Source: Breoghania corrubedonensis (GTDB taxonomy: Bacteria; Pseudomonadota; Alphaproteobacteria; Rhizobiales; Stappiaceae). From it: a stretch of 64,000 nt of DNA. The position numbers and the translations under genes were made by a program. Within the stretch, counting starts at the first letter, position 1. Each line of letters opens with the position of its first letter. The stretch spans positions 62,001 to 126,000 of the forward strand of contig NZ_QAYG01000007.1 in assembly GCF_003053845.1 (NCBI RefSeq). Reading direction: 5' to 3'. A model generated the notes under the pieces. It was given only the letters and a program-made list of their open reading frames with translations, was not told where the DNA came from and ran no database searches. Of this stretch, positions 25,809-34,319 are shown in pieces.

Positions 25809-26804
25809 TTACTTGATCTCGTCTTCCTCCTGACCGCCGCCTACGCGCGGACGGACGATCTTGCCCTTCTTTTCGGCGGCCTTGACGAGTTCGGCCTCTT
25901 CCTTGGCCCAGTCCCAGTAGCCGATCTCATGCGGGGAATGCTCGGTAGCGGTGACGAACATCTCCGTGGAGAAGGCATTGCGCAGCTCGTTGGCGATGTC
26001 TTCCTTCCAGGGCTTGCGGATCTGCTGGGTGGTGATGCGGCGCGTGACGCGGGTGCCGAGGCTCATGATGAGTTCGGCGATCTCGTGCGCACGCGTGTAG
26101 CAGGCTTCGGTGTCCGTGCAGATCTCGTTGACCATGCCGAGCTGTAGCGCCTTGCGGGCGGTGATGATCTCGCCGGTGAGCTCCGCATAGGCATAGCGCT
26201 TGCGGCCCATCAGCTCGCGCCAGGCGATCTGGACGCCGTCGCCGGGGACCATGTTGACGCGGTAGTGCATCTCGGTCGTCCAGGCGTCCTCGGTGCACAG
26301 CGTGATGTCGGAGAACAGCACCAGATCGGAGTGGAAGGCGCCGCCGTTCCATACGCCGATGGTCGGAACCTCGATGTCGAAGACCTGGCCTTCGATGTCG
26401 TTGGTGCCGTCATAGTACTGGTACTCGTACATCTTCCAGGCTTCTTGCGGGGCCGAGGCGAACTCCGTGGAAGGCAGCCACTCGCCGTTCTTGCCGACGC
26501 GGCCGATGCCCTTGAAGAGATCGGGGCCGGTGCCGCCGAGGATGATGACCTCGTTGTCCGGATCCCGGCCGGCCCAATCGAAGAAATAGTGCAGGCCCTG
26601 GTGAAGCGGCGCGCCCCACTGGATCGGGCCGCCATTGGTGTGCATGCGGGCTTCCAGGATGCCGTTCGTGCGCTTCATCTGGAAGCAATGCTTCAGGCGC
26701 TCGGAATATTCCTCGAAAGGCATGTGCGGAATGGTGCCCAGTTCTTCGTGGGACATTTCCTTCCGCTTGCCGGCGTCGGATTCGAAATTGGCTTTGATCG
26801 CCAT
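25809..26804 (-). CDS. Crotonase-superfamily enzyme resembling 6-oxocamphor hydrolase (candidate C-C hydrolase)
   Basis: The 331-residue protein has the crotonase fold. The opening (FEEYSERLKHCFQMKRTNGILEARMHTNGGPIQWGAPLHQ), the EVIILGGTGPDLFKGI strand and the VNMVPGDGVQIAWRELMGRKRY-AELTGE segment resemble the beta-diketone hydrolase 6-oxocamphor hydrolase more than enoyl-CoA hydratases. That family performs retro-Claisen cleavage of cyclic 1,3-diketones without CoA. It is longer than usual (about 255-260) through an N-terminal arm and a lysine-rich C-terminal tail. Start ATG 26804 has a strong AAGGAG site at good spacing. A simple CoA-dependent hydratase cannot be excluded. It stands alone on its strand with its own terminator. 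Confidence 0.75.
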   Translation of the reverse strand: MAIKANFESDAGKRKEMSHEELGTIPHMPFEEYSERLKHCFQMKRTNGILEARMHTNGGPIQWGAPLHQGLHYFFDWAGRDPDNEVIILGGTGPDLFKGIGRVGKNGEWLPSTEFASAPQEAWKMYEYQYYDGTNDIEGQVFDIEVPTIGVWNGGAFHSDLVLFSDITLCTEDAWTTEMHYRVNMVPGDGVQIAWRELMGRKRYAYAELTGEIITARKALQLGMVNEICTDTEACYTRAHEIAELIMSLGTRVTRRITTQQIRKPWKEDIANELRNAFSTEMFVTATEHSPHEIGYWDWAKEEAELVKAAEKKGKIVRPRVGGGQEEDEIK

Positions 26805-27655
26805 ATTGTACTCCTTTTCAAGCACACCCCGCGAGAGCACCTCGTCGACATGCGCCATCCGCAATTGGCTTCTCTATTCTTGCGATAAGCGATCGTCTTT
26901 GCGATAAATATACTTTCGCGTACTGATGCTTATTCGAATAAATAGTTATCACTGTCGATATGTATAAGAGAAATTCTGTTTATATATTTCGATTATGCCA
27001 TTCGCGCATAAGCTGTAGGGCGAAGTCGGCCAGGTCACGAGTGGCGCTTCATGCGCCTGCCGGGCATTGCCCACGGCGAGGCGAATGCCCGGGCGACTGT
27101 CGTCGCGAAACATCGGGGCGCGGTTCGCGCAACGGCTTCGGATCAAGTCCCTGGTTATGTTTCCGAAGCATTAGCAAAATACTGAAATAGTATTAGCCAT
27201 AATATGTTCCATCGATACGATGTTTTTGCGAGGTGTATCTGAAGGAAATCCATTTCCCGAAGCACGATATATTCTCAAATGGATGATTATATTCGCGATT
27301 TGACGAGATTCCGCAGGGAGTCCCGGCCTGATGAATATTGCTCATCTTTCGGGGGGAGAAGGGAGAAAAGCATAACTATTCGACGCGGAAGCGGAGATTT
27401 ATTTCGGTCGAAAGCGCGCGAATACACCGGAGAACTGCGATGGATACATGCATGTACACGGGCGCGCTCTTTCGTTCGCAAGTTTTTTTCGCAGTAACCC
27501 GAGCCAGGGAGGCGCGCGAGAGAACCGATCGCAACGAGAAAGTCCGTGGACCGAGACCCCGTCCATCGGGACATCTCCGGGATTTCGGCGCGTTCGCAGT
27601 CCCGAAATTCAAATCTTCATGGGTAACCAACCTCCAGTAGAGAGTGCAAGTAAAC
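26805..27655. other. AT-rich divergent promoter interval between the crotonase and SphA-like genes
   Basis: This 851-bp interval has no supported gene. A 9-bp direct repeat TTGCGATAA occurs at 26880-26888 and 26899-26907, 76 bp upstream of the crotonase start codon and suited to a regulator site. Short frames near 27280-27800 have no ribosome site and give unstructured Arg/Ser-rich products. The low GC content suggests acquired or regulatory DNA. Confidence 0.5.
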
Positions 27656-28549
27656 ATGCAAAATCTCAAGGTGTTCGGCGTGTATGCGTGCCTGGCGGCG
27701 GGCGCTGCGCTGCTTCCGATGTCCTCGGCGAATGCTGCGGAACGATTGACCCCGATGCAGCCTGGCGGTTCGACGGGCAATGCGGCGGGTGCATTGCCGC
27801 CTGACGGGCTCTATTTCTCCGTCGACACGTTCGTAAACAACGGCTCGCTCAGGGGCGACGACGGCAAGCGGGTGAAACCTGCCGGGCGGTCGATCAACAC
27901 GATGAATATCGGCGTGACGCCGACCTTGTTGTGGGTTCCCGGCTGGGAGGTCCTCGGCGCGCGCTACGGCATGGCGATCACCCAGCCGTATCAGCATACC
28001 GAGACCACGGGCTCCGAAATCACCGACGCGCTGTTCAACCTGATCCTGACGCCGGCCATCCTGTCCTGGGATCTCGGAAACGGTCTCTTCGTCGGGACGG
28101 GCATGAACATCTACATGAAGACCGGTGACTTCGACCGCTACGCCAACGAATTCTGGACCTTCGAACCGAACCTGGCCGTCAGCTACCTCGCCAACGGCTG
28201 GAACCTCACGCTGAACAACACCTTCGACTTCAACACCAAGAACGAGTCGAACGATTATCAGACTGGCAGCTTCTACTATCTGGACGCGACGGCGACCAAG
28301 CGGTTCGGCCGTTGGCAGGTCGGCGCCGTCGCCAACTACACGCAGCAGCTGGAAGAGGACGAGCAGTACGGTGTGAAGCTGGACGATACGCAGGTCATGC
28401 ACGTCATGGCCGGGCCGTATCTCAGCTACGACTTCGACAAATTCACCGTGTCGGCCCGCTATCTCCAGAACATCCGCACGGAGAATGATATGGGCGTCTC
28501 CTTCTTCCATATCGGCGTGGGCGTTCCGCTCTACCGACCAGGCAAGTAA
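27656..28549 (+). CDS. SphA/phenol-MetA-type outer-membrane channel protein
   Basis: The 297-residue protein has a signal peptide ending SSANAAE and then a beta-barrel pattern of alternating strands. The start ERLTPMQPGGSTGNAAGALPPDGLYFS is the typical lead of the SphA / 'MetA-pathway of phenol degradation' family. Later segments such as TLLWVPGWEVLGARYGM and GVGVPLYRPGK are also family-like. These porin-like proteins accompany catabolic genes for hydrophobic or phenolic compounds and are thought to aid uptake across the outer membrane. ATG 27656 was preferred to the in-frame GTG at 27644. It is followed by a strong terminator, so it is a single-gene unit. Confidence 0.82.
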   Translation: MQNLKVFGVYACLAAGAALLPMSSANAAERLTPMQPGGSTGNAAGALPPDGLYFSVDTFVNNGSLRGDDGKRVKPAGRSINTMNIGVTPTLLWVPGWEVLGARYGMAITQPYQHTETTGSEITDALFNLILTPAILSWDLGNGLFVGTGMNIYMKTGDFDRYANEFWTFEPNLAVSYLANGWNLTLNNTFDFNTKNESNDYQTGSFYYLDATATKRFGRWQVGAVANYTQQLEEDEQYGVKLDDTQVMHVMAGPYLSYDFDKFTVSARYLQNIRTENDMGVSFFHIGVGVPLYRPGK

Positions 28550-28592
28550 CCGCTTTCGGCGCAATACGATATCGGAATACGGCAACCAAAGG

Positions 28593-28637
28593 TGCGGGCC
28601 GCTGCCTTCGAAAGGAGGCAGCGGCCCGCATTTCTGT
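28593..28637 (+). terminator. Rho-independent terminator of the SphA-like gene
   Basis: A perfect 15-bp stem (TGCGGGCCGCTGCCT at 28593-28607 and its complement at 28616-28630) with an 8-nt loop is followed by TTTCTGTTT. It starts 44 bp after the stop codon. Confidence 0.8.
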
Positions 28638-28806
28638 TTGGGGCCAGGCATATTGCCTGCGCCGCCCGCCGGATGGTAGCCGCCTGCCGCGACAATGACG
28701 TCGCCATCCGGCTCCTGAGGAGAATGCTGCCGTCGGACGGCTTGGGCCTTGAGGGTCCGCCCGGTCAAACCGGCGGTCACGACCTTCATTTGGCGCACAA
28801 GATAAA

Positions 28807-28844
28807 TCGCCGCCGACCCCGGTTTGAACCGGGATCGGCGGCGA
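28807..28844 (-). terminator. Long hairpin, likely terminator of the BKACE/thiolase/CoA-transferase operon
   Basis: TCGCCGCCGA at 28807-28816 pairs with TCGGCGGCGA at 28835-28844. The inner CCCGGTT/AACCGGG pairs as well, giving a 17-bp stem with one mismatch and a tiny loop. Read on the minus strand it is followed by TTTATCTTG. It lies 139 bp past the last CoA-transferase gene. Confidence 0.6.
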
Positions 28845-28982
28845 CTGCCACGAGGGCAAGGCCAACGGAAGGGGGACCTTTGCGCTGAACCTGTACCCTC
28901 TTGGCGCGCGCCCTCAGGCAAGGCGCGATATCTGCGGGGAGGGGCATCCGGCGTCGCCGCCAGAAAGCCTCACCCGATCATG

Positions 28983-29627
28983 TCACTCGGCCATGACGGC
29001 CAGATCGCCGGCCACAACGAGCGTCGGTTCGACCTGCTTCTGGATATCCTCCGGCGCCAGTCCCTCAAGAATCTCGCGCAGCAGCAGGCCTTCGGGAACC
29101 ACGTCGATCACACACTGGTCCGTCACGATATGGCTGACGCAGGCCTTGCCGGTCAGCGGGAAGGTGCATTCGTTGAGGATCTTCGGCTCGCCGGTCTTGG
29201 TCACCAGATCCATGGTGACGATGACCTGACGCGCGCCGTTGACTAGATCCATCGCGCCGCCCATGCCGACGGTTTTGCCCGGCCGGGCCCAGTTGGCGAG
29301 ATCGCCCTTAACGGAAACCTGCAGCCCGCCGAGCACGGTTGCCGCCAGACGTCCGGAGCGCACGATGGCAAACGACTCAGCGCTGTCGAAGACACTGGAG
29401 CCGGGCACCGGCACGAAACGCATGGCGTTGGCATTCGAAAAACTCTCGACGTTCTGCAACCCCGTGGAGGCGGGGCCGACGCCGATGAGGCCGTTTTCGG
29501 TGTGCAGCATGACGCCTTTGGGCGCATAGTTGCCGCAAAGGCTCGGAATGCCGATGCCGAGGTTGATAATGTCGCCGGGCTTGAAGTATTCCGCGACGCG
29601 CTTGGCCATCCTGTTACGCTTGTCCAT
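28983..29627 (-). CDS. 3-oxoacid CoA-transferase-type subunit B
   Basis: The 214-residue protein is the beta subunit of a family I CoA-transferase (AtoA/ScoB-like). The catalytic glutamate is Glu44 in TENGLIG. Other family features are the INLGIGIPSLCGNYAP start and GKTVGMGGAMDLVNGARQVIVTMD. It forms a complex with subunit A encoded immediately upstream (10 bp gap) and moves CoA from a donor such as succinyl-CoA or acetyl-CoA to a keto acid. In this operon acetoacetate is the natural acceptor. It is the last gene before a strong hairpin. Confidence 0.9.
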   Translation of the reverse strand: MDKRNRMAKRVAEYFKPGDIINLGIGIPSLCGNYAPKGVMLHTENGLIGVGPASTGLQNVESFSNANAMRFVPVPGSSVFDSAESFAIVRSGRLAATVLGGLQVSVKGDLANWARPGKTVGMGGAMDLVNGARQVIVTMDLVTKTGEPKILNECTFPLTGKACVSHIVTDQCVIDVVPEGLLLREILEGLAPEDIQKQVEPTLVVAGDLAVMAE

Positions 29628-29637
29628 CTGACTTCCC

Positions 29638-30288
29638 CTACCTGGCCAGGATCATGTCGACAAAGACGCCCGGAGTGACGATATGGTCGAGACCGACCTC
29701 GTCGAGTTCGACCATCATGTCGGCCTCCACGATCGTCAGATCCGAGCACTTGGCGACGAGCGGATTGAAGTTGCGGCTCGTGCCGCGATAGGTGAGGTTT
29801 CCCAGCGGATCGGCGGTTCGCGCCCGCACAAGCGCGATCTCCGCGCGCAACGCCGGTTCCAGCAGGTATGTCTCGCCGGCGACCTCGATAATCTGCTTGC
29901 CTTCCGCCGCTATCGTGCCGAGGCCGGTCTTGGTCAGCACGCCGCCAAGGCCCGAGCCGCCGCACCGCAGGCGCTCGGCGAAGCTGCCCTGCGGGATCAG
30001 GGTGACGTCGATCTTCCCGGCCTCCTTCAGCGGCACCGTCTCGGTGTTCATTCCGATATGCGAGCAGAACACCTTGTCGATGCGGCCCTCGTGTACGAGG
30101 CGGCCGATCGTCAGGTTGGCGTCGCCGGTGTCGTTGGAGACCAGCGTCAGGTGGCGAGCGCCGCTGTCGATGACGCATTCGATGAGTTCGTTCGGCGTGC
30201 CATGATTGGCGAAGCCGCCGATCGCGATCGTCTGGCCGTCCTTGAACAGCGCCACGATCTCTTCACGTGCGCGGAGTTTTCCCAGCAT
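29638..30288 (-). CDS. 3-oxoacid CoA-transferase-type subunit A
   Basis: The 216-residue alpha subunit (AtoD/ScoA-like) shows the CoA-binding glycine motif TIAIGGFANHGTPNELIE near the N terminus, ADPLGNLTYRGTSRNFNP and the C-terminal IVTPGVFVDMIL. Start ATG 30288 lies 2 bp after the thiolase stop codon, so it is translationally linked. Length and order (A before B) are standard. Specificity cannot be read, but the thiolase and BKACE partners point to acetoacetate. Confidence 0.9.
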   Translation of the reverse strand: MLGKLRAREEIVALFKDGQTIAIGGFANHGTPNELIECVIDSGARHLTLVSNDTGDANLTIGRLVHEGRIDKVFCSHIGMNTETVPLKEAGKIDVTLIPQGSFAERLRCGGSGLGGVLTKTGLGTIAAEGKQIIEVAGETYLLEPALRAEIALVRARTADPLGNLTYRGTSRNFNPLVAKCSDLTIVEADMMVELDEVGLDHIVTPGVFVDMILAR

Positions 30289-30290
30289 GT

Positions 30291-31457
30291 TCAATCCCTC
30301 GTAAGAAGCACGGCCACGCCCTGGCCGCCGCCGACACAGAAGGTGATGACGGCCTTTTCCAGATCGCAGCGGTGCATTTCGTAGACTGTCTTGGCGGTCA
30401 GGATGGCGCCGGTGCCGGCCAGCGGATGGCCGAGCGCGATGGCGCCGCCGTTCGGGTTGACCTTGTCGATCGGAAGCCCGAGATCGCGGATGCAGGCGAG
30501 CGACTGCGAGGCGAAGGCCTCGTTGAGCTCCCACAGGTCGATGTCGGCGACGGTGAGCTTCTCGCGCGCCAGTAGCTTGCCGACGGCCGCGATCGGTCCG
30601 ACGCCCATGATGTTGGGATCGACGCCGGCCGCGGCATAGCTGCGGAACACGGCCAGGATCGGCAGCCCTTCCGCCTCCGCCGCCTTGCGTTCCATGATGA
30701 CCATGGCGCCGCCGCCGTCGCTCATCGGCGAGGAATTGCCCGCCGTGACGATGCCGTCGGCGATGAAGCAGGGCTTCAGAGCGGCCAACGTGTCCGCCGT
30801 GCAGTCGGCGCGCACCGGCTCGTCGCGCCTGATCATCGTGCTGCCCTTGCGGCCTTTGACCTCGATCGGCACGATCTGTTCGTCGAAGAGGCCGGCATCC
30901 CACGCCTTCGTGGCGCGGGCATGGGACTGCGCCGAGAACTCATCGAGCTGACGGCGGGTGAAGCCGTATTTCTTCGCGACGTTTTCCGCCGTGATGCCCA
31001 TGGTCACATGGCCGACGCGGTCGGGCGCGGTGTGGATGTCGACGAATTGCGGCGGCGCGACGGAGTAGGGCACCTCGCACTTTTCCAGCGAATAGGTGCG
31101 GCGCGAGTCGCTTTCCACGCCGCCGGCGACGATGACGTCGGCAAAGCCCGCCATGATCTGGATGGCGCCGTAGGCAAGGGCGTTCAGAGAGGCCGCGCAC
31201 TGACGGTCGAGCGTGATGCCCGGCACCGTCACCGGCAGGTCTGCCTCGAGCGCCACCATGCGGCCCATGTTGTTGATTTCGTTGTTCATCAGGTTGGCGT
31301 AGATGACGTCGTCGATCCGGGCAGGATCGATTTTCGCGCGGGCGACCGCCTCCCTGACCGCGGCGGCGCCGAGGATATGGGCCGGCACCGGGGCGAACTG
31401 GCCGCGGCAGCGGCCGACCGGGGTGCGGACGGTGGATACGATGACGGCTTCTCTCAT
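30291..31457 (-). CDS. Thiolase (acetyl-CoA acetyltransferase-like)
   Basis: The 388-residue thiolase has all catalytic elements: the acyl-accepting Cys87 (TLDRQCAAS), His344 in GHPLAGTG and Cys374 in CVGGGQG. The REAVIVSTVRTPVGR start is standard. Members of this branch cleave acetoacetyl-CoA or beta-ketoadipyl-CoA to acetyl-CoA and a shorter acyl-CoA. With the BKACE and CoA-transferase genes it would turn acetoacetyl-CoA into two acetyl-CoA. The ribosome site is modest, and the gene lies 39 bp after the BKACE gene. Confidence 0.92.
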   Translation of the reverse strand: MREAVIVSTVRTPVGRCRGQFAPVPAHILGAAAVREAVARAKIDPARIDDVIYANLMNNEINNMGRMVALEADLPVTVPGITLDRQCAASLNALAYGAIQIMAGFADVIVAGGVESDSRRTYSLEKCEVPYSVAPPQFVDIHTAPDRVGHVTMGITAENVAKKYGFTRRQLDEFSAQSHARATKAWDAGLFDEQIVPIEVKGRKGSTMIRRDEPVRADCTADTLAALKPCFIADGIVTAGNSSPMSDGGGAMVIMERKAAEAEGLPILAVFRSYAAAGVDPNIMGVGPIAAVGKLLAREKLTVADIDLWELNEAFASQSLACIRDLGLPIDKVNPNGGAIALGHPLAGTGAILTAKTVYEMHRCDLEKAVITFCVGGGQGVAVLLTRD

Positions 31458-31496
31458 CGAGAAAACTCCAGCAGGTCTCAGGTAAGGAACGGACGA

Positions 31497-32342
31497 TCAG
31501 CGCGCGAGCGGCTTGATGCCCAGGATTTCGCGTGCCTGCGCCGGGCTGGCCGGCTCCTTGCCGAAGAGCCGGATTGCGTCGGCGGCCCGTTCAACCAGCT
31601 GCAGGTTGGTGGCCTTCACGCCCTTGGAGAAATAGACGTTGTCCTCCAGGCCGACGCGAATGTTGCCGCCGAGCGCGAGCGCGGCGTACATGATCGGCAG
31701 GTGGTCCTTGCCGATGCCGAAGGCCGACCAGGTCGAGCCGGCCGGCAGCTTCGACTTGAGGTAGAGCAGGTTCTCCACGGTGGCCGGCATGCCGCCGAGC
31801 ACGCCCAGGCAGAACTGGTAGTGGCCGGGAATCGAGAGCTTGCCTTCTTTCATGAAGTAGCCGGCGACGCCGAGCATGCCGGAATCGAAGATCTCGATCT
31901 CCGGCTTGATGCCGCGGTTCATCAGTACCTGGCCGAGCTCGCCGAGGAACTTCGGGGAGTTGGTAAAGACGCCGCCCGGCATCCAGTTGAAGGAGCCCGC
32001 GTCATAGGAGGCCATCTCGATCCCGTCGAGCGTCGCGACATGTTCCATGCGCTGCGCGTCGGTGGCGCGGTTGTCGCCGGATGTGGTGCAGTTGATGACC
32101 ACGTCGCAGTCCTCGTGAGCGCGGATCAGGCGGATCGTTTCCTTGAACTTCGCCGGGTCCATCGTGCCGATGCCGTTGTCGTCGCGCATGTGCAGGTGGA
32201 CGACAGCAGCCCCCGCCTGCCAACAGGCGTAGGCGTCGCTGGCGATTTCTTCCGGTGTCAGGGGAATGTTCTCGTTGATGTCCTTGGGGGTCATGGCGCC
32301 GGTCAGGGCGGCGGAGATGATGACCTTGTTTTCGACAGTCAT
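31497..32342 (-). CDS. BKACE family beta-keto acid cleavage enzyme (DUF849)
   Basis: The 281-residue TIM-barrel protein has the metal-site pair His49 and His51 (VVHLHMRD) and the Glu233-Asp234 pair (VGLEDNVY). These correspond to the zinc ligands and catalytic Asp of Kce, the 3-keto-5-aminohexanoate cleavage enzyme. The start SAALTGAMTPKDINENIPLTPEEIA is typical. BKACE enzymes react a beta-keto acid with acetyl-CoA to give acetoacetate and a new CoA ester, and triacetate acetoacetate-lyase belongs here. Start ATG 32342 follows a GAGGAAGCC ribosome site. As first gene of the operon it defines the entry reaction; the R-group of its keto acid is unknown. Confidence 0.9.
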   Translation of the reverse strand: MTVENKVIISAALTGAMTPKDINENIPLTPEEIASDAYACWQAGAAVVHLHMRDDNGIGTMDPAKFKETIRLIRAHEDCDVVINCTTSGDNRATDAQRMEHVATLDGIEMASYDAGSFNWMPGGVFTNSPKFLGELGQVLMNRGIKPEIEIFDSGMLGVAGYFMKEGKLSIPGHYQFCLGVLGGMPATVENLLYLKSKLPAGSTWSAFGIGKDHLPIMYAALALGGNIRVGLEDNVYFSKGVKATNLQLVERAADAIRLFGKEPASPAQAREILGIKPLAR

Positions 32343-33248
32343 GGCTTCCTCAGTCTTGATTTCCCGGCGGGCATGATCTCCCGGGGGCTTGATTGCTCGT
32401 GGGCCTGGCTCCAAAGGGGCGGTATCGGCCCGATCCGTTCGGCGTCGCGGGGGGGGCGGCGCAGGGGCGGCCGGTGGTCGGCGGCTGCTCGCGCGCCGCC
32501 GATCCTTCGAACAAGCGGTCCTCGCAGTTGCTCATCGCCGGTGGTGCTCCTGGTGGCCCATGGCTTTCCCGGCTCCAGTCCCGCTGGAGCGAGGTGCGTG
32601 CCGATCGGTGGTCGCGGCATGTGGGCGTCGCGACCGAACGGGCCATCCGGTGAGACTGCGCGCGGTTCCGGGTTCCGTCGTGCAGCGGTGCAAGCAGCGC
32701 TCCAGAAACGGTCTCCTTTTCTCGACAACCCATCCGGCCTTCCCTGCTCGACTTCATTGCCCACAAGATTTTCACTCTTGAGACAAGTAAAATCTGCTCG
32801 TCGTCGGACGTTTTTCGTTATTTTCTTTATATTGTAATTATGCAGTCAGAAGACTATGTGTACTATGTATGATATAGATGTAATATATTTACGGTAATTC
32901 TTTTTGGGTAAATGAACATGCTCGCCAAGCATAACCGGTCGCGTTGCGAACCGTCGATCCGCAGGATGGATCATGTTCAACGGCTTGGCCGTCGGACTGA
33001 AATTCAGATGCTCGGCCAGAAACTCGAACTCTCGCGGAACAGTCTCAATTCCGTGCGGCCGCTCTCCTCATTTGAGTGAATGCAGAGCATATGGCGCAAG
33101 GACACATATCCTCCGGGGAGCGCGAGGTATCGCGGCCGGAAAGGGCCATGGCGCTTTGCCGTTTCTCTCGGATCCCGCCGGCGTGCGCGCCGCCGGCACG
33201 GTGATGTCGCCCCGGTGTGAGCGTACTGGCGCCAGGTCCGAGGGGCGG
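32343..33248. other. Long upstream interval of the BKACE operon
   Basis: This 906-bp interval lies between the BKACE start and the 3' end of the esterase gene. The first 420 bp are GC-rich but give no plausible protein on either strand. 32760-32930 is strongly AT-rich and probably holds the promoter, which implies a long leader. No perfect FNR, RirA or GntR site was found. Confidence 0.5.
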
Positions 33249-34151
33249 TCACTCCGCCTTGACCGGCTTCAGCGCGAAGCGGAACGCCTTGCTGATGGCC
33301 GGCGCCAGAACGGTCGCGTGATCTTCGCCGTCGAATATGGTCAGCGCCACATCAGCGTTCGGATATGTATCGCCGATGACCGGGGCCAGCTCGCTCGGGT
33401 TATTGCACATCCGGCGTCGCCGCTTGCGGGTCTTGAAGATCTCGCGGTCGGGGTGGGTGAGGTGCCAGGGGGCGATGTCCTCTTCGAGCCGGCCGGCGAG
33501 CACGATGACCCGGAGCCCCGCCTCGGGCAGGGTGGCGGCCGGAGCGGCCTTGCGCGCGGCGTACTTCTCAAGAAGCCGATCCTTGTTCCACCACAGCGAG
33601 GGGCTGACCGCGATCCAGCCGTGGAAAAGGTCCGGGCGCTCGGCCAGAAGCTCCAGCGCGAAGCCACCGCCGAGTGAATGGCCGAACAGGATCTGCCGCG
33701 TCGTATTGATGGCCCGCATCCGCGCGATCAGCGGCTTCAGGTCGGCCTCGATGAAGGCGAGAAAGGCCTCCGCTCCTCCAAAAGGCGCGTCGGGTCGGAC
33801 GTCGGGATCGATCGACGGCCCGGACGTGAAATCCAGCATCCGCCGGTTAGGCTCGAAATCGGACGTGCCGGGATAGCCGATGCCGACAATCACCGCCGGG
33901 TCGATATTGGTGTAGCTCACCCGCTGGTTCACCCGCCGCATCGTCTCCGACAGCAAGGCGAAATCGGCGTTCGCGTCGAGCAGATAGATGACCGGATAGC
34001 CGCCCCGCGGTGCCGGGGCCGCCGGCGTGGAGAGGAAGATGCGGTAAGGCGCGCCGGTGGCGCTCGCCTCGATGTCGAAGGTTTCCGCGCCCGCCACCAG
34101 AACGGGGCTCGTTTCCGGCAGGGTCCGGGCTTCGGCGTCGACGGCTTTCAT
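33249..34151 (-). CDS. Alpha/beta hydrolase, Fes/BesA/IroE-like siderophore esterase
   Basis: The 300-residue esterase (esterase D/putative-esterase family) has the strand YPVIYLLDANADF, the nucleophile elbow FGHSLGGGF, the segment GWIAVSPSLWW and a late DGEDHATV carrying the catalytic His. Proteins of this type hydrolyse the trilactone backbone of ferric enterobactin or bacillibactin to release iron. No signal peptide is seen, so it should act in the cytoplasm after uptake. Start 34151 was preferred to 34205 because the extra residues are unlike the family. It is divergent from the FecCD gene with a RirA-type box between them. Confidence 0.82.
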   Translation of the reverse strand: MKAVDAEARTLPETSPVLVAGAETFDIEASATGAPYRIFLSTPAAPAPRGGYPVIYLLDANADFALLSETMRRVNQRVSYTNIDPAVIVGIGYPGTSDFEPNRRMLDFTSGPSIDPDVRPDAPFGGAEAFLAFIEADLKPLIARMRAINTTRQILFGHSLGGGFALELLAERPDLFHGWIAVSPSLWWNKDRLLEKYAARKAAPAATLPEAGLRVIVLAGRLEEDIAPWHLTHPDREIFKTRKRRRRMCNNPSELAPVIGDTYPNADVALTIFDGEDHATVLAPAISKAFRFALKPVKAE

Positions 34152-34236
34152 GATCTGTCCGTATCCTTCAAATCCTGATGATGTCCCTGCGGCGCGACGC
34201 ACCATATCGACCTATCCGATATCACGCCATAAAACT

Positions 34237-34251
34237 TGACTGTAAATCTCA
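34237..34251. promoter_or_regulatory. RirA-type iron box (TGA-N9-TCA), site 1
   Basis: TGACTGTAAATCTCA fits the rhizobial iron-responsive operator TGA-N9-TCA and is preceded by AAAACT, as at the second site. It lies 69 bp upstream of the FecCD permease and 86 bp upstream of the divergent esterase, so it can serve both. By family knowledge RirA represses from such sites under iron sufficiency. Confidence 0.7.
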
Positions 34252-34319
34252 TCTATTGCATCACCGAGGCGACCGGGTGGACCAGTCTTCCCGCCACACG
34301 TTTTCGCGAAGGATGCGAG

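Larger units (their letters stand above)
28550..28982. other. Non-coding interval between convergent transcripts
   Basis: Besides the two hairpins listed separately, this 433-bp interval shows no supported gene or repeat. Confidence 0.5.

Noticed and set aside
28983-32342. Carnitine degradation operon
   Set aside because: BKACE enzymes also cleave dehydrocarnitine, but no carnitine dehydrogenase or betainyl-CoA thioesterase is present, and the neighbours point to a different keto acid.
32350-32775. Possible gene in the BKACE upstream interval
   Set aside because: Open frames exist on both strands, but all are Arg/Pro-rich and lack ribosome sites.
30921-32837. A 638-codon plus-strand open frame
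   Set aside because: It is antisense to the thiolase and BKACE genes, whose catalytic residues are intact on the minus strand.
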